Of a stretch of DNA of 27,110 bases, positions 1 through 7,069 are shown piece after piece. Source of the DNA: Deinococcus frigens DSM 12807 (GTDB lineage Bacteria > Deinococcota > Deinococci > Deinococcales > Deinococcaceae); NCBI RefSeq assembly GCF_000701425.1, contig NZ_JNIW01000050.1, positions 1-27,110 on the forward strand, read 5' to 3'. Each line of letters starts with the position of its first letter. Positions within the stretch are counted from its first letter, which is position 1. The notes beneath the pieces were generated by a model. The model was given only the letters and a program-made list of their open reading frames with translations, ran no database searches and was not told the DNA's origin. Position numbers and translations under genes: made by a program.

Positions 1-234
1 CAGCGTGGGGATCGACGACACGTCGATCCCCACTGGCGGCGGGCGCTGAGCTACCTCAAGATCGGTCTCCGGGCGGTTCATTACGCGCTGAGCCGTGGTC
101 AGGCAATCTTCTCTCACCTGACGCTCCAGGGCGGGCCTGACCCTGAACCACCAAGTCAGCGGAAACGCCTTCATGCCCCCCCTCAAACCACCCTTGAAGT
201 CGGCTGGCAACTCGTTTTTCGTCCGCTCTCATAA
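1..234 (+). mobile_element. Transposase gene, 3' end only (IS4-like)
   Basis: Frame 1 is open from the first base to a TAA at 232-234 and encodes the last 77 residues of a protein. The segment [18 protein letters not shown] followed by a basic, proline-rich tail resembles the C-terminus of DDE transposases of the IS4 type as I remember them from Deinococcus. The catalytic residues lie outside the window, so the family is a tentative call. Directly after the stop the sequence changes into a truncated DinB-like gene, which fits this being one end of an inserted IS. The motif AAATTTGTC at 234-242 recurs inverted beside the transposase start at the other end of the window and could be part of a terminal inverted repeat. 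Confidence 0.6.
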
Positions 235-241
235 AATTTGT

Positions 242-373
242 CAGGCCGCCAGCCCTTACTTCACAGAAATGAACCACCACTGGGCCTGGTTTCACGTCAT
301 GGAGGACGAGGTCAGCCACCGGGGCCAGATCAGAATTCTGCGGAAACGAATCGCGCCGAGGAAGAAGGAATGA
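242..373 (+). pseudogene. DinB-family protein, 3' stump cut by an IS
   Basis: The frame ending in TGA at 371-373 reads SPYFTEMNHHWAWFHVMEDEVSHRGQ and continues into a basic tail. The H-x(2)-E-D-E-x(2)-H-R-G-Q pattern is the conserved last helix of DinB/DUF664 four-helix-bundle proteins, where histidines bind a divalent metal; these are putative thiol-dependent S-transferases and damage-inducible proteins. Only about 43 codons remain of the usual 150-170, and the reading upstream is the end of a transposase gene, so the 5' part has been removed or separated by the IS. The first ATG in this frame (269) would give a 34-residue remnant. Its stop overlaps the next start (ATGA, 370-373), showing that the intact gene once headed this operon. 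Confidence 0.6.
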
Positions 374-891
374 GCGGAGGGTTTTTACTGGTCCGGCACG
401 CCAAAGCCACCGGACAGGCTCCCAACACGCCGCTGACGGCAGAGGGAGAAATGCAGGCGCAGAAGCTGGCGCAACAACTCGCACAGCACAGCATTACCCG
501 CATCGTCAGCAGTCCGTGGGTGAGGGCAGTGGACACGGCGCGGCCTCTGGCGGAAGCCTTGGGCCTGAAGATCGAAACAGACGCGCGGCTGACCGAACGG
601 GTGCTGAGCGGGCGTGACCTTCCCCATTGGCAAACGGCGCTGAAGGCCAGCTTCGCCTTGCCTGCCCTGAGATTGCCAGGCGGCGAATTCGGCGCGGCAG
701 CGAAGGCGCGCGCGCTGGCCGCCCTCAAGGACGCCGAAGACCCGCATGGTCTGAGCGCCGTCTTTACCCACGGCAATCTGCTGGCGCTGCTGTTGGGCCT
801 GGATTACAGGGGCTGGGCCGGGCTGAGAAACCCGGATGTCTGGCGCTGGAACGCGGTGGGGCAGGCCGAACGGGTCATACTGGAACCTTGA
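370..891 (+). CDS. Histidine phosphatase family protein (SixA-like)
   Basis: This gene encodes 173 residues of the histidine phosphatase (phosphoglycerate mutase-like) superfamily. The N-terminal FLLVRHAKATG is the RHG-type motif in its RHA variant, as in SixA-like enzymes, and gives the phosphorylated histidine. SSPWVRAVDTARPLAEALG is the conserved second block, and VFTHGNLLALLLG carries the second catalytic histidine. The protein is short, close to SixA and minimal members, so the substrate (phosphoprotein or small phosphoester) cannot be named. The ATG at 370 was chosen because a purine-rich GAAGAAGGA lies just upstream and the conserved domain begins four residues in. It overlaps the DinB remnant by 4 bp and the next gene by 4 bp (TTGA), so it belongs to a translationally coupled operon. 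Confidence 0.85.
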   Translation: MSGGFLLVRHAKATGQAPNTPLTAEGEMQAQKLAQQLAQHSITRIVSSPWVRAVDTARPLAEALGLKIETDARLTERVLSGRDLPHWQTALKASFALPALRLPGGEFGAAAKARALAALKDAEDPHGLSAVFTHGNLLALLLGLDYRGWAGLRNPDVWRWNAVGQAERVILEP

Positions 892-1721
892 CGCCGCACA
901 TCATCCGTATCCGGTCCGAGAACGCCGACTTCCAGCTTCTGGAGGCGCTGGGACGCAGCCGCGAAAAACGGCGCAAACACGGCCTGTTCGTGGTAGAGGG
1001 GGTACGCTCCATCAATCTGGCCCTGCAACACGGCTGGACCGTCGACGCGCTGCTGATCCCTGAAGACGCCTCCCTGTCGCGCTGGGGGCATGACGTGCTG
1101 GAACGGGCGCAGGCGGCCCGCCATTTTCTGATCGCCCCGCAGGGCTACAGGTTACTGACGGAACGCCACGAGGGCAGCGAGATCATGGCGCTGCTGCGGC
1201 TGCCCGGCGATGACCCGGTCCGCCTGCCCGCTCTCCCAGAGGGCCGCGTGGTGCTGCTGGACCGTCCGGGGAATCCGGGCAATCTGGGCAGCGTCGTGCG
1301 CTCCTGCGACGCCTTCGGGGTGGGGGGTGTGGGGGTGGTGGGACACGGCGTGGACCCTTACAGCCGCGAGGCCATCCGCGCCTCCACCGGCTCCCTGCTG
1401 GCCGTTCCGGTGGTGCATTTCCCCGGCCCGGCGGAGGTCCGTGGCTGGCTGGACACGCTGCGGCAGAAGGTAGAAGCGGTGCGCGTGGTGGGCACCGATG
1501 AGCACGGCGAACCGACCGCGCGGGCCTACGATTTCGCCGGCTTCACGGTGCTGATCGCCGGGAACGAGACCAGCGGCATGAGCGCCGCCCTGCGTGAGCT
1601 GTGCGACGTGACGCTGCGAATCGACATCACGGGATCGGCCTCCAGCCTGAATGTGGCGGTGGCGACGTCCATCCTGCTGTACGAGATGAGTACCTCTGTT
1701 CAGGCCAGGAGGGGGCTGTGA
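888..1721 (+). CDS. TrmH (SpoU) family RNA 2'-O-methyltransferase
   Basis: The 277-residue protein has the SPOUT/TrmH layout: an N-terminal substrate-binding domain starting around FVVEGVRSINLAL, then the knotted methyltransferase domain. NPGNLGSVVRSCDAFGV is motif 1, VLIAGNETSGM motif 2, and ITGSASSLNVAVATSILLYE motif 3, which binds S-adenosylmethionine. Members 2'-O-methylate ribose in tRNA or rRNA; the target cannot be read from the sequence, though an EGVRSI-type substrate-binding domain is typical of rRNA enzymes. No ATG lies near the domain start. The TTG at 888, overlapping the previous stop as TTGA, is the best start. The gene ends by overlapping the hydrolase start (GTGA). Confidence 0.85.
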   Translation: MTPHIIRIRSENADFQLLEALGRSREKRRKHGLFVVEGVRSINLALQHGWTVDALLIPEDASLSRWGHDVLERAQAARHFLIAPQGYRLLTERHEGSEIMALLRLPGDDPVRLPALPEGRVVLLDRPGNPGNLGSVVRSCDAFGVGGVGVVGHGVDPYSREAIRASTGSLLAVPVVHFPGPAEVRGWLDTLRQKVEAVRVVGTDEHGEPTARAYDFAGFTVLIAGNETSGMSAALRELCDVTLRIDITGSASSLNVAVATSILLYEMSTSVQARRGL

Positions 1722-2503
1722 CCCGTCCCTTCAAACCTGCCGATCCGCATGCCACGCCGCTGGCGGACGGCCAGCCGTACCGCGTCGAGCGCCACGTACT
1801 GGCCGGAATCCCCTGCCTGCTGGAATTACCGCCCGAATGTGAAGCTGTGCAAGCCGTTTGCCTGGTTTACCACGGGGCCTGGGCTACCAAGGAGGGCAAG
1901 CTGGGCGTGTATGCAGCGCTGGCGACGCGCGGCGTGGCGGTATTGATTCCAGACGCGCCCCTGCACGGCGAGCGTCAGGGCGACACCCCACCCGGCCTGA
2001 ACGCCCGCGAACACGTCTGGGAAAGCGTGCGCCGCTCGGTGGCCGAGGCCCCGGCCCTGCTGGACGCGGCGGCGGCGCTGTTCGGTCCGCTGCCCGCGTA
2101 CGTTATCGGCTCCAGCATGGGAGGCTACGTAAGCCTGACCCTGGCGCGCACAGAGGCCCGGATCGTGCGGGCGGCGGCGCTGATCACGTCGGGCGTGTGG
2201 GACGAGCCAGAGGTCAGGCGTCCTGAACTCCGGACATTTCTGGAGGCCAATCGGCCCAACACCCACGCCAACGACTTTCCCCCCATCCCGCTGCTGCTGG
2301 CGAGTGGGGACAGTGACCCGGCGTTTGCGCTGGACTTGCATCACTTGCCCACCGCAGCAACGCTCAGTGCGGCCTACGAATGGGCCGGGCAGCCGGACCT
2401 TTTCCATGAACTGGTTTTCGCGGGCGTCGGCCACTACACCAGCCAGGGGATGCGCGATGCCGTCCTGGTCTTTCTGACACCAGAACAGATGGTCCAGAGC
2501 TGA
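1718..2503 (+). CDS. Alpha/beta hydrolase
   Basis: The 261-residue protein has an alpha/beta-hydrolase fold. The nucleophile elbow is GSSMGG with Ser133. The acid is probably in SGDSDP (Asp198 or Asp200), and the histidine in GVGHY is His239. The oxyanion-hole strand region reads CLVYHGAW. There is no signal peptide, so it is cytoplasmic; the size suits serine esterases and prolyl-oligopeptidase-like hydrolases such as YitV/YtaP types, and the substrate is unknown. The start is GTG at 1718: AGGAGG at about 1706-1711 is an excellent ribosome-binding site, and the GTG overlaps the previous TGA. It closes the phosphatase/methyltransferase operon, and a strong hairpin follows 25 bp after its stop. 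Confidence 0.85.
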   Translation: MTRPFKPADPHATPLADGQPYRVERHVLAGIPCLLELPPECEAVQAVCLVYHGAWATKEGKLGVYAALATRGVAVLIPDAPLHGERQGDTPPGLNAREHVWESVRRSVAEAPALLDAAAALFGPLPAYVIGSSMGGYVSLTLARTEARIVRAAALITSGVWDEPEVRRPELRTFLEANRPNTHANDFPPIPLLLASGDSDPAFALDLHHLPTAATLSAAYEWAGQPDLFHELVFAGVGHYTSQGMRDAVLVFLTPEQMVQS

Positions 2504-2528
2504 CACATCCTGAGTCTCGCCAACCATA

Positions 2529-2564
2529 GGACAGGCCCCCGGCATCTCTACCGGGGGCCTGTCC
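2529..2564. terminator. Strong hairpin terminator between convergent units
   Basis: A perfect 14-bp inverted repeat, GGACAGGCCCCCGG / CCGGGGGCCTGTCC, flanks an 8-base loop. It lies between the end of the hydrolase gene and the 3' end of the minus-strand tRNA gene, where a bidirectional terminator is expected. There is no long T tract on either side, so stem strength would have to do the work. Confidence 0.7.
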
Positions 2565-2577
2565 ATTCCTGCTGGTG

Positions 2578-2663
<86 letters not shown>

Positions 2664-2732
2664 ATCTACTCATCTGGTGCTGCACTTCCGCTTGGCAGCC
2701 GCGCCCATAGGGGCGTTTCGGAAGGCTCGGTT

Positions 2733-2761
2733 ACTTTAGCGGCGGGTTTGAAGACTGTCAA
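2733..2761 (-). promoter_or_regulatory. Promoter of the tRNA-Leu gene
   Basis: On the minus strand TTGACA (2761-2756), a 17-bp spacer and TAAAGT (2738-2733) form a near-consensus sigma-70-type promoter. Transcription would begin about 64 nt before the mature 5' end of the tRNA. Confidence 0.75.
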
Positions 2762-2801
2762 TAGGCACGGCGAACCTGCCCGCGCAAAACCGGCACGCCA
2801 A

Positions 2802-2840
2802 AGCGAGCGCCCCGGCCCGCTGGGGGTCAGGGCGCTCGCT
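2802..2840 (-). terminator. Hairpin terminator of the ferritin-like gene
   Basis: A perfect 11-bp stem, AGCGAGCGCCC / GGGCGCTCGCT, encloses a 17-base loop about 60 bp downstream of the minus-strand ferritin-like gene and upstream of the tRNA promoter. A short CTTT follows the stem on the minus strand. The position suits transcription termination. Confidence 0.6.
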
Positions 2841-2898
2841 TCTCCGCAAGGCAGTCAAGGGAGGATGACGGCGTGCAGGAGCGTGGAAGTCAGGGAAA

Positions 2899-3864
2899 TT
2901 ACAGGGCCAGAATGGCGGCGAAATCGCCGTTCAGACCTTCGGGGAAGAAGCCGCCTTTGGCCGCGTCCACCTTCAGGAAGACGATGTTGCCCACCTGACG
3001 GGGAGTGCGGCTGAAGGCGATCGAGTTGGCGTCGGCCAGCACGACGTTCGCGCCGCCCGCCGCGTCCAGGATGCCCTGATCGACGTCGCTGGCTCCGTCC
3101 ACGGCGTCGCGCAGGTTGCTGATGGCGGCCACCACGTCACTGACCTTGAGGGCCGGGGTGACCTGGGTGTTGCGCTGCTGGTAAAGCAGAGTGCGGATCT
3201 GCCCGGCATGGTAGGCCTCGACGGCCAGGATGCCTGCGGCATTTTCCAGATTGCCGCCCGCCGAGGTATCGGTGAGCAGACGGGCCGCGCCCTTGTAGGC
3301 GCTGACGCCCACGTCCTCGAAGATGAACGCACCGTGCAGGAAGAACAGATCGTTGGCAAAGGGGTTAAAGCCGGTGATCGCGCCGCCCGAAGCCGCATTG
3401 CCCGCCGCCAGGAAGGCCGGGCCGAGGTCCAGCATGGGCTGGGCCACCGCGCCCGCGCCCAGCACCTTGCGGATGATGCGGACGTGGTTCAGCTCATCGG
3501 AGGCGATCTCATTGGCGTAGGCCGCCACGTCCGCCGACTCGAACTTGATCCCCGCGCCGCCCTTGCCAGTAAATCCGGCGGGCAGAATGACCTTTCTGCT
3601 GTCGCCGCCCACCGCGTCCAGTTCTTCCAGGCGGCCCACGGCGGCCAAATAGTAGGCCGCTTCCAGGTACTCCAGGTTCAGGGCAAAGTTGAAGATGGTG
3701 CCGTCCAGATTGGGCTTCTTCTCCATCATCTTGTCGTCTTTCGCCATCGCGCCGCCGGTCATGCCGGGGGCACAGCCCGCCAGCAGGGTGCCCGCGCCGA
3801 CTGCGCCAGCGGCTCCCAGGAATTTACGGCGGTTCAGCACCTTTTCGTTCATTTCATTGCTCAT
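2899..3864 (-). CDS. Ferritin-like Tat lipoprotein (PCC13-62-like)
   Basis: The 321-residue protein begins with a twin-arginine signal (NRRKFLGAAG, residues 11-20) and a lipobox LLAGC with Cys31, so export through Tat and lipid anchoring at the outer face of the membrane are predicted. The rest matches the ferritin-like domain family related to the plant desiccation protein PCC13-62. Helix 1 is FNFALNLEYLEAAYY, helix 2 contains IASDELNHVRIIRKVLG, and later helices carry AFIFEDVGVSAY and AAGILAVEAYHAGQIRTLLY. The Glu/His residues sit where ferritins bind iron, but metal binding is unproven. ATG 3864 is preceded by GGAGGA. Such genes are common in Deinococcus and other desiccation-tolerant bacteria; a role in iron or oxidative protection at the cell surface is inference. 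Confidence 0.85.
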   Translation of the reverse strand: MSNEMNEKVLNRRKFLGAAGAVGAGTLLAGCAPGMTGGAMAKDDKMMEKKPNLDGTIFNFALNLEYLEAAYYLAAVGRLEELDAVGGDSRKVILPAGFTGKGGAGIKFESADVAAYANEIASDELNHVRIIRKVLGAGAVAQPMLDLGPAFLAAGNAASGGAITGFNPFANDLFFLHGAFIFEDVGVSAYKGAARLLTDTSAGGNLENAAGILAVEAYHAGQIRTLLYQQRNTQVTPALKVSDVVAAISNLRDAVDGASDVDQGILDAAGGANVVLADANSIAFSRTPRQVGNIVFLKVDAAKGGFFPEGLNGDFAAILAL

Positions 3865-3984
3865 GGTGTTCCTCCAGAGGATGAGGGGCGAGGGAACAGA
3901 GGGGCGTACAGTCAGGACGCGAGGAGGTGGGTCTGCCCAGTCAGCCAGACCCGACTCCCCTCGCCGTGTTGTCCTTCTGGCCAG

Positions 3985-4014
3985 CTATAAGCAGCCCGCT
4001 CCCGCTTGGATCAA
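3985..4014 (-). promoter_or_regulatory. Probable promoter of the ferritin-like gene
   Basis: On the minus strand TTGATC (4014-4009), an 18-bp spacer and TTATAG (3990-3985) form a plausible promoter. The resulting 5' leader would be about 110 nt, ending in the GGAGGA ribosome-binding site. The rest of 3865-4241 shows no coding potential; it holds only a weak inverted repeat CCTTCCAC / GTGGAAAGG at 4144-4165 downstream of the MFS gene. Confidence 0.5.
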
Positions 4015-4241
4015 CATGAACGTGGGACTAAAGATTGGATAAAGAATGTGGTTGTGAATACCCCCTGACAGAAACCGGAAGGAGGGCAGTTTCGCTGGTT
4101 CTCCCCTGACTGGGAATCAGGAATGAGCCGAACCGCGCGGGTGCCTTCCACGAATGGTGGAAAGGACGCGGCGTTGTTCGGCGTGACACCCCCCGCAACA
4201 CACGTCCCGCTGCTGATAAAGGAACCCGGCCTAGACCACCC

Positions 4242-5483
4242 TTATGACGCGGAGCCTTCGCCGCCTGGCAGCCGACCCTGGACAGCCTCAGTTCGCCGCC
4301 GCACCAGGGCAAAGGCCCAGCCGCCCAGCAGCGCCACCAGCACAGCCCCGACCAGCGCCACCCCCAGCCCGGCGCGCAGGCCCGCCTGCTGGGCCACAAC
4401 GCCGATCAGCGGCGGCCCCAGCAGAAAGCCGCCGTAGCCGAAGGTGGCCACCTGTGCGATTCCGCGCCCGGCCAGGGCGTGGCCCGCCGCGCCGTACAGC
4501 ACCGGCACCACATTGCTCAGGCCCAGACCCGATAGCGCGAAGCCCGCAGCGGCGAGCGGCGGCCCCTGCGCCAGCAGCGCCACCCCCAACCCCAGCGCCG
4601 TGACTGCCGCGCCCACGCGCACGATGACCTCGTCGCCCAGCCGTCCGCGCGCCCGGTCCCCGAACCAGCGGCCCAGCGTCATGGTCACTACGAAGGCGGT
4701 GTAGCCGATGCCCGCGCTGCCGCCCGCCTGCCCCAGCACGTCGCGGAAATACAGCGCCGCCCAGTCGTAGTTGGCCCCCTCCGAGAGCATGCCCAGAAAG
4801 CACAGCAGGCCCAGCAGCAGCGCGGCAGAACTGACCGGCACACGGCGGCGGGAGGGTGAGGGGGGCGCTCCCGCTGCCTTCTCCGCCTCACCGTGCTCCT
4901 CCGGAGCGGGCGGGTCCGGCAGCAGCAGGCGGCCCGCCAGCACCCCGGCCAGCGTCGTGACCGCCACCACCAGCACCACGTGCACCTGCATCGGCACGCG
5001 GCCCACCAGCAGCGTTCCCAGCCCCGCTCCCAACACGCCGCCCAGGCTGAAATAGGCGTGCAGGCGGCTCAGCACTGGCCGCGCCAGGGCGCGCTCTACC
5101 GTGACGCCCTGCGCGTTCATCGCCACGTCCAGGCTGCCGTTGGCCGCGCCCATGACCGCCAGCCCCAGCACCACGCCCAGATAGTTTGGGGATAGGAAGG
5201 GCAGCGCCAGCGAGAGCATGCAGGCCACCACCGACAGGCGCGTGACCGGAGCGCTGCCGTAGCGCGCCGTCCAGCCGCCGGTCAGGGGCATGCTCACCAG
5301 CGCGCCCAGGCCAATCGCCAGCAGCGCCCCGCCGATCTGCGCCTCACTCAGGGTCAACGCGTCGCGCAGGCCGGGAATATTAACCGCCCAGGTGGCAAAA
5401 AACGCGCCGTTGACCAGAAAGATCAGGCTGACCGCGCGGCGGGCGGATTCGGCACGGGTGGGGTGGACGTGGCTGGCGGACAT
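4242..5483 (-). CDS. MFS transporter
   Basis: The 413-residue protein has about twelve hydrophobic helices in two halves, split by a hydrophilic loop rich in Glu, Pro and Ser (around residues 190-215), the usual architecture of a major facilitator. SLIFLVNGAFFATWAVNIPGLRDAL at the start and NGSLDVAMNAQGVTVE in helix 4/5 resemble the YbjJ/FucP-like branch. The substrate is unknown; many relatives export or import sugars or small amphiphiles. ATG 5483 follows AAGGAG at suitable spacing. The gene is divergent from a LacI-family regulator across 145 bp containing a repeated motif, so repression by that protein is likely. Confidence 0.85.
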   Translation of the reverse strand: MSASHVHPTRAESARRAVSLIFLVNGAFFATWAVNIPGLRDALTLSEAQIGGALLAIGLGALVSMPLTGGWTARYGSAPVTRLSVVACMLSLALPFLSPNYLGVVLGLAVMGAANGSLDVAMNAQGVTVERALARPVLSRLHAYFSLGGVLGAGLGTLLVGRVPMQVHVVLVVAVTTLAGVLAGRLLLPDPPAPEEHGEAEKAAGAPPSPSRRRVPVSSAALLLGLLCFLGMLSEGANYDWAALYFRDVLGQAGGSAGIGYTAFVVTMTLGRWFGDRARGRLGDEVIVRVGAAVTALGLGVALLAQGPPLAAAGFALSGLGLSNVVPVLYGAAGHALAGRGIAQVATFGYGGFLLGPPLIGVVAQQAGLRAGLGVALVGAVLVALLGGWAFALVRRRTEAVQGRLPGGEGSAS

Positions 5484-5523
5484 GCTGGCTCCTTGACGGA
5501 AACGCGCCGGAAAAGGTTGAAGG

Positions 5524-5552
5524 TGAATAGCTCAACGAAATTTGCTCGAAAA
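5524..5552 (-). promoter_or_regulatory. Candidate promoter of the MFS gene
   Basis: On the minus strand TTTTCG (5552-5547), a 17-bp spacer and TATTCA (5529-5524) give a weak promoter. Its -35 half overlaps the AAAACGA end of the first repeat copy, so a protein bound there would block RNA polymerase. Confidence 0.35.
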
Positions 5553-5574
5553 CGACGCCGACTCTCCGAGGATA
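5549..5574. repeat. Spaced direct repeat, copy 1 (candidate operator)
   Basis: AAAACGA, seven variable bases, then TCTCCGAGGATA. The same arrangement recurs 45 bp later. TCTCC-GA-GGATA is itself an imperfect palindrome (TMTCC/GGAKA), as expected for a dimeric regulator. It lies between the divergent MFS and LacI genes. Confidence 0.55.
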
Positions 5575-5593
5575 CCCCTCACGTGCCAGCTCT

Positions 5594-5619
5594 AAAACGA
5601 TTCAGATTCTCCGAGGATA
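5594..5619. repeat. Spaced direct repeat, copy 2 (candidate operator)
   Basis: AAAACGA at 5594-5600 and TCTCCGAGGATA at 5608-5619 exactly match copy 1, whereas the seven bases between differ (TTCAGAT versus CGCCGAC). The copy ends 9 bp before the LacI-family start codon and overlaps its likely -10 region, which suggests autoregulation. Confidence 0.55.
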
Positions 5620-5628
5620 GGGTATTCT

Positions 5629-6771
5629 ATGGCCACAATGCCCTTCAATCCTCCGCCTCCATCCAGCGGGCGCATCACCTTGCGGGAGGTGGCGCGCGCC
5701 CTGGGCGTCAGCGTGGCGACGGTCAGCAACGCCTACAACCGCCCCGATCAGCTCTCGGCGTCGCTGCGTGAACGGGTGCTGGAGACGGCGCGCACGCTGG
5801 GCTACGGCGGCCCCGATCCACTGGCGAGCAGTCTGCGGCGGGGCCGCACCGGGGTGATCGGCGTGGTATTCGACGCACCGCTGGAATACGCCTTTGCGGA
5901 CCCCGCCGCCGCGCAGTTTCTGGGCAGCCTGGCGCAGGCGCTTCAGGGGGCGTCGCTGAACCTGCTGCTGCTGGCCAGCCCCGGTGACGGGCAGGCCGAT
6001 CCCCTGGCCCCGGTGCGCGGTGCCAGCGTGGACGGATTGATCGTGTACAGCGCCGCGCAGAACAGCGAGTTGCTGCGGGCGGTGCTGTCGCGCGGCCTGC
6101 CCACTGTCTTGGTGGATCAACCCGCGCTGGGAGATCAACCTGGGCTGGCCGATCAGGACCGGGCCGCCAGGGTAGGCATTGACGACGCCGGAGGAGCGGC
6201 TCACGCGGCGCAGCATCTGCTGGAGCTGGGCCACACCCAGATCGGCGTGCTGTGCCTGGAACTCGGTCCCCGGCAGGGCGGCGGGCGGGTTGCGCCGGGA
6301 CGCGAACGGCAGGTGAGCTATCACCCCACCGCCGAGCGGCTGCGCGGCTACCGCGAAACCGTGGCCGCCGGGGGGGCGGATCAGCCGGGTCACGTCAGGC
6401 TGCATCTAACCGAGGCCGAGCGCAACACCCTGAATGACGGCGAGACCTGCGCGCTGGAGTTGCTCCGTGCCGAACCGCAGATCACCGCGCTGCTGTGCAT
6501 GAGCGATGTGCTGGCCTGCGGCGGACTGCGGGCCGCCCAGACGCTGGGCTGGGCCGTGCCGGAGCGGCTGAGTGTGATCGGTTACGACGATTCGCCGGGC
6601 AGCGCAGATCTGAACCTGACCACTGTGTGGCAGCCGACCTCCGATAAGGGGCGGCGGGTGGGCGAGGCGATGCTGACTCTGATGGGCGGCGAGAGGCGGG
6701 CCGATGTCCGGCTGCCCACGCGGCTGGTGGTGCGCGGCAGCACGGCAAAGCTTCGCCGCCTGGCCCTGTAG
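5629..6771 (+). CDS. LacI family transcriptional regulator
   Basis: The 380-residue protein begins with a LacI-type DNA-binding domain at about residues 16-60: ITLREVARALGVSVATVSNAYNRPDQLSASLRERVLETARTLGY, containing the helix-turn-helix and the recognition helix VATVSNAYN. A periplasmic-binding-protein-like effector domain follows, with VIGVVFDAP, a DGLIVYSA block, RLRGYRE, ALLCMSDVLACGGLRAAQTLG and VIGYDDSPGSADLNLTTVWQP. The effector is probably a sugar or nucleoside but cannot be named. There is no good Shine-Dalgarno. TAGGGT ends 5 nt before ATG 5629, and TATTCT lies 9 nt before a second in-frame ATG at 5638, so either could be a leaderless start. It probably controls the divergent MFS gene and itself through the repeats at 5549-5619. 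Confidence 0.9.
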   Translation: MATMPFNPPPPSSGRITLREVARALGVSVATVSNAYNRPDQLSASLRERVLETARTLGYGGPDPLASSLRRGRTGVIGVVFDAPLEYAFADPAAAQFLGSLAQALQGASLNLLLLASPGDGQADPLAPVRGASVDGLIVYSAAQNSELLRAVLSRGLPTVLVDQPALGDQPGLADQDRAARVGIDDAGGAAHAAQHLLELGHTQIGVLCLELGPRQGGGRVAPGRERQVSYHPTAERLRGYRETVAAGGADQPGHVRLHLTEAERNTLNDGETCALELLRAEPQITALLCMSDVLACGGLRAAQTLGWAVPERLSVIGYDDSPGSADLNLTTVWQPTSDKGRRVGEAMLTLMGGERRADVRLPTRLVVRGSTAKLRRLAL

Positions 6772-6859
6772 CCCTGATCCAGAATGGCCCGCGCATGAGG
6801 AATAGATGTGAGGAGCCAACAATTTCGCGCGTGGCTTTGAGTCACAATGCCTGAGTTAC

Positions 6860-6991
6860 ATGAACGAAGCTGAGCGCCGTCATACGCCTGCCCTGCCGAC
6901 TGCTGGCGGCTCCGTGCAACGCCAGTACCTCTGGGAAGAGGCGCGGCGACGCATCTATATCGGTATTGTCCTGGTCGGCATGGCGATCTAG
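6860..6991 (+). pseudogene. 5' part of the GGDEF gene, cut off by an in-frame TAG
   Basis: ATG 6860 opens a 43-codon frame ending at TAG 6989-6991. It continues in the same frame, without a gap, into the diguanylate cyclase gene. The translated end IYIGIVLVGMAI-stop-AANWGLNLL looks like a single transmembrane helix broken by the stop. The stop therefore probably arose by a point mutation (for example from CAG or TGG), or the annotated protein starts further downstream. No clear ribosome-binding site precedes ATG 6860. Confidence 0.55.
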
Positions 6992-7069
6992 GCGGCCAAC
7001 TGGGGCCTGAACCTGCTGCGGCCCCAGCCGGATCTGGTCACCACATACAGCAATCCGGCCTTCTTCATC

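Noticed and set aside
5549..5619. CRISPR repeat
   Set aside because: There are only two copies, the repeat is interrupted by a variable 7 bp, and it lies within a promoter region.
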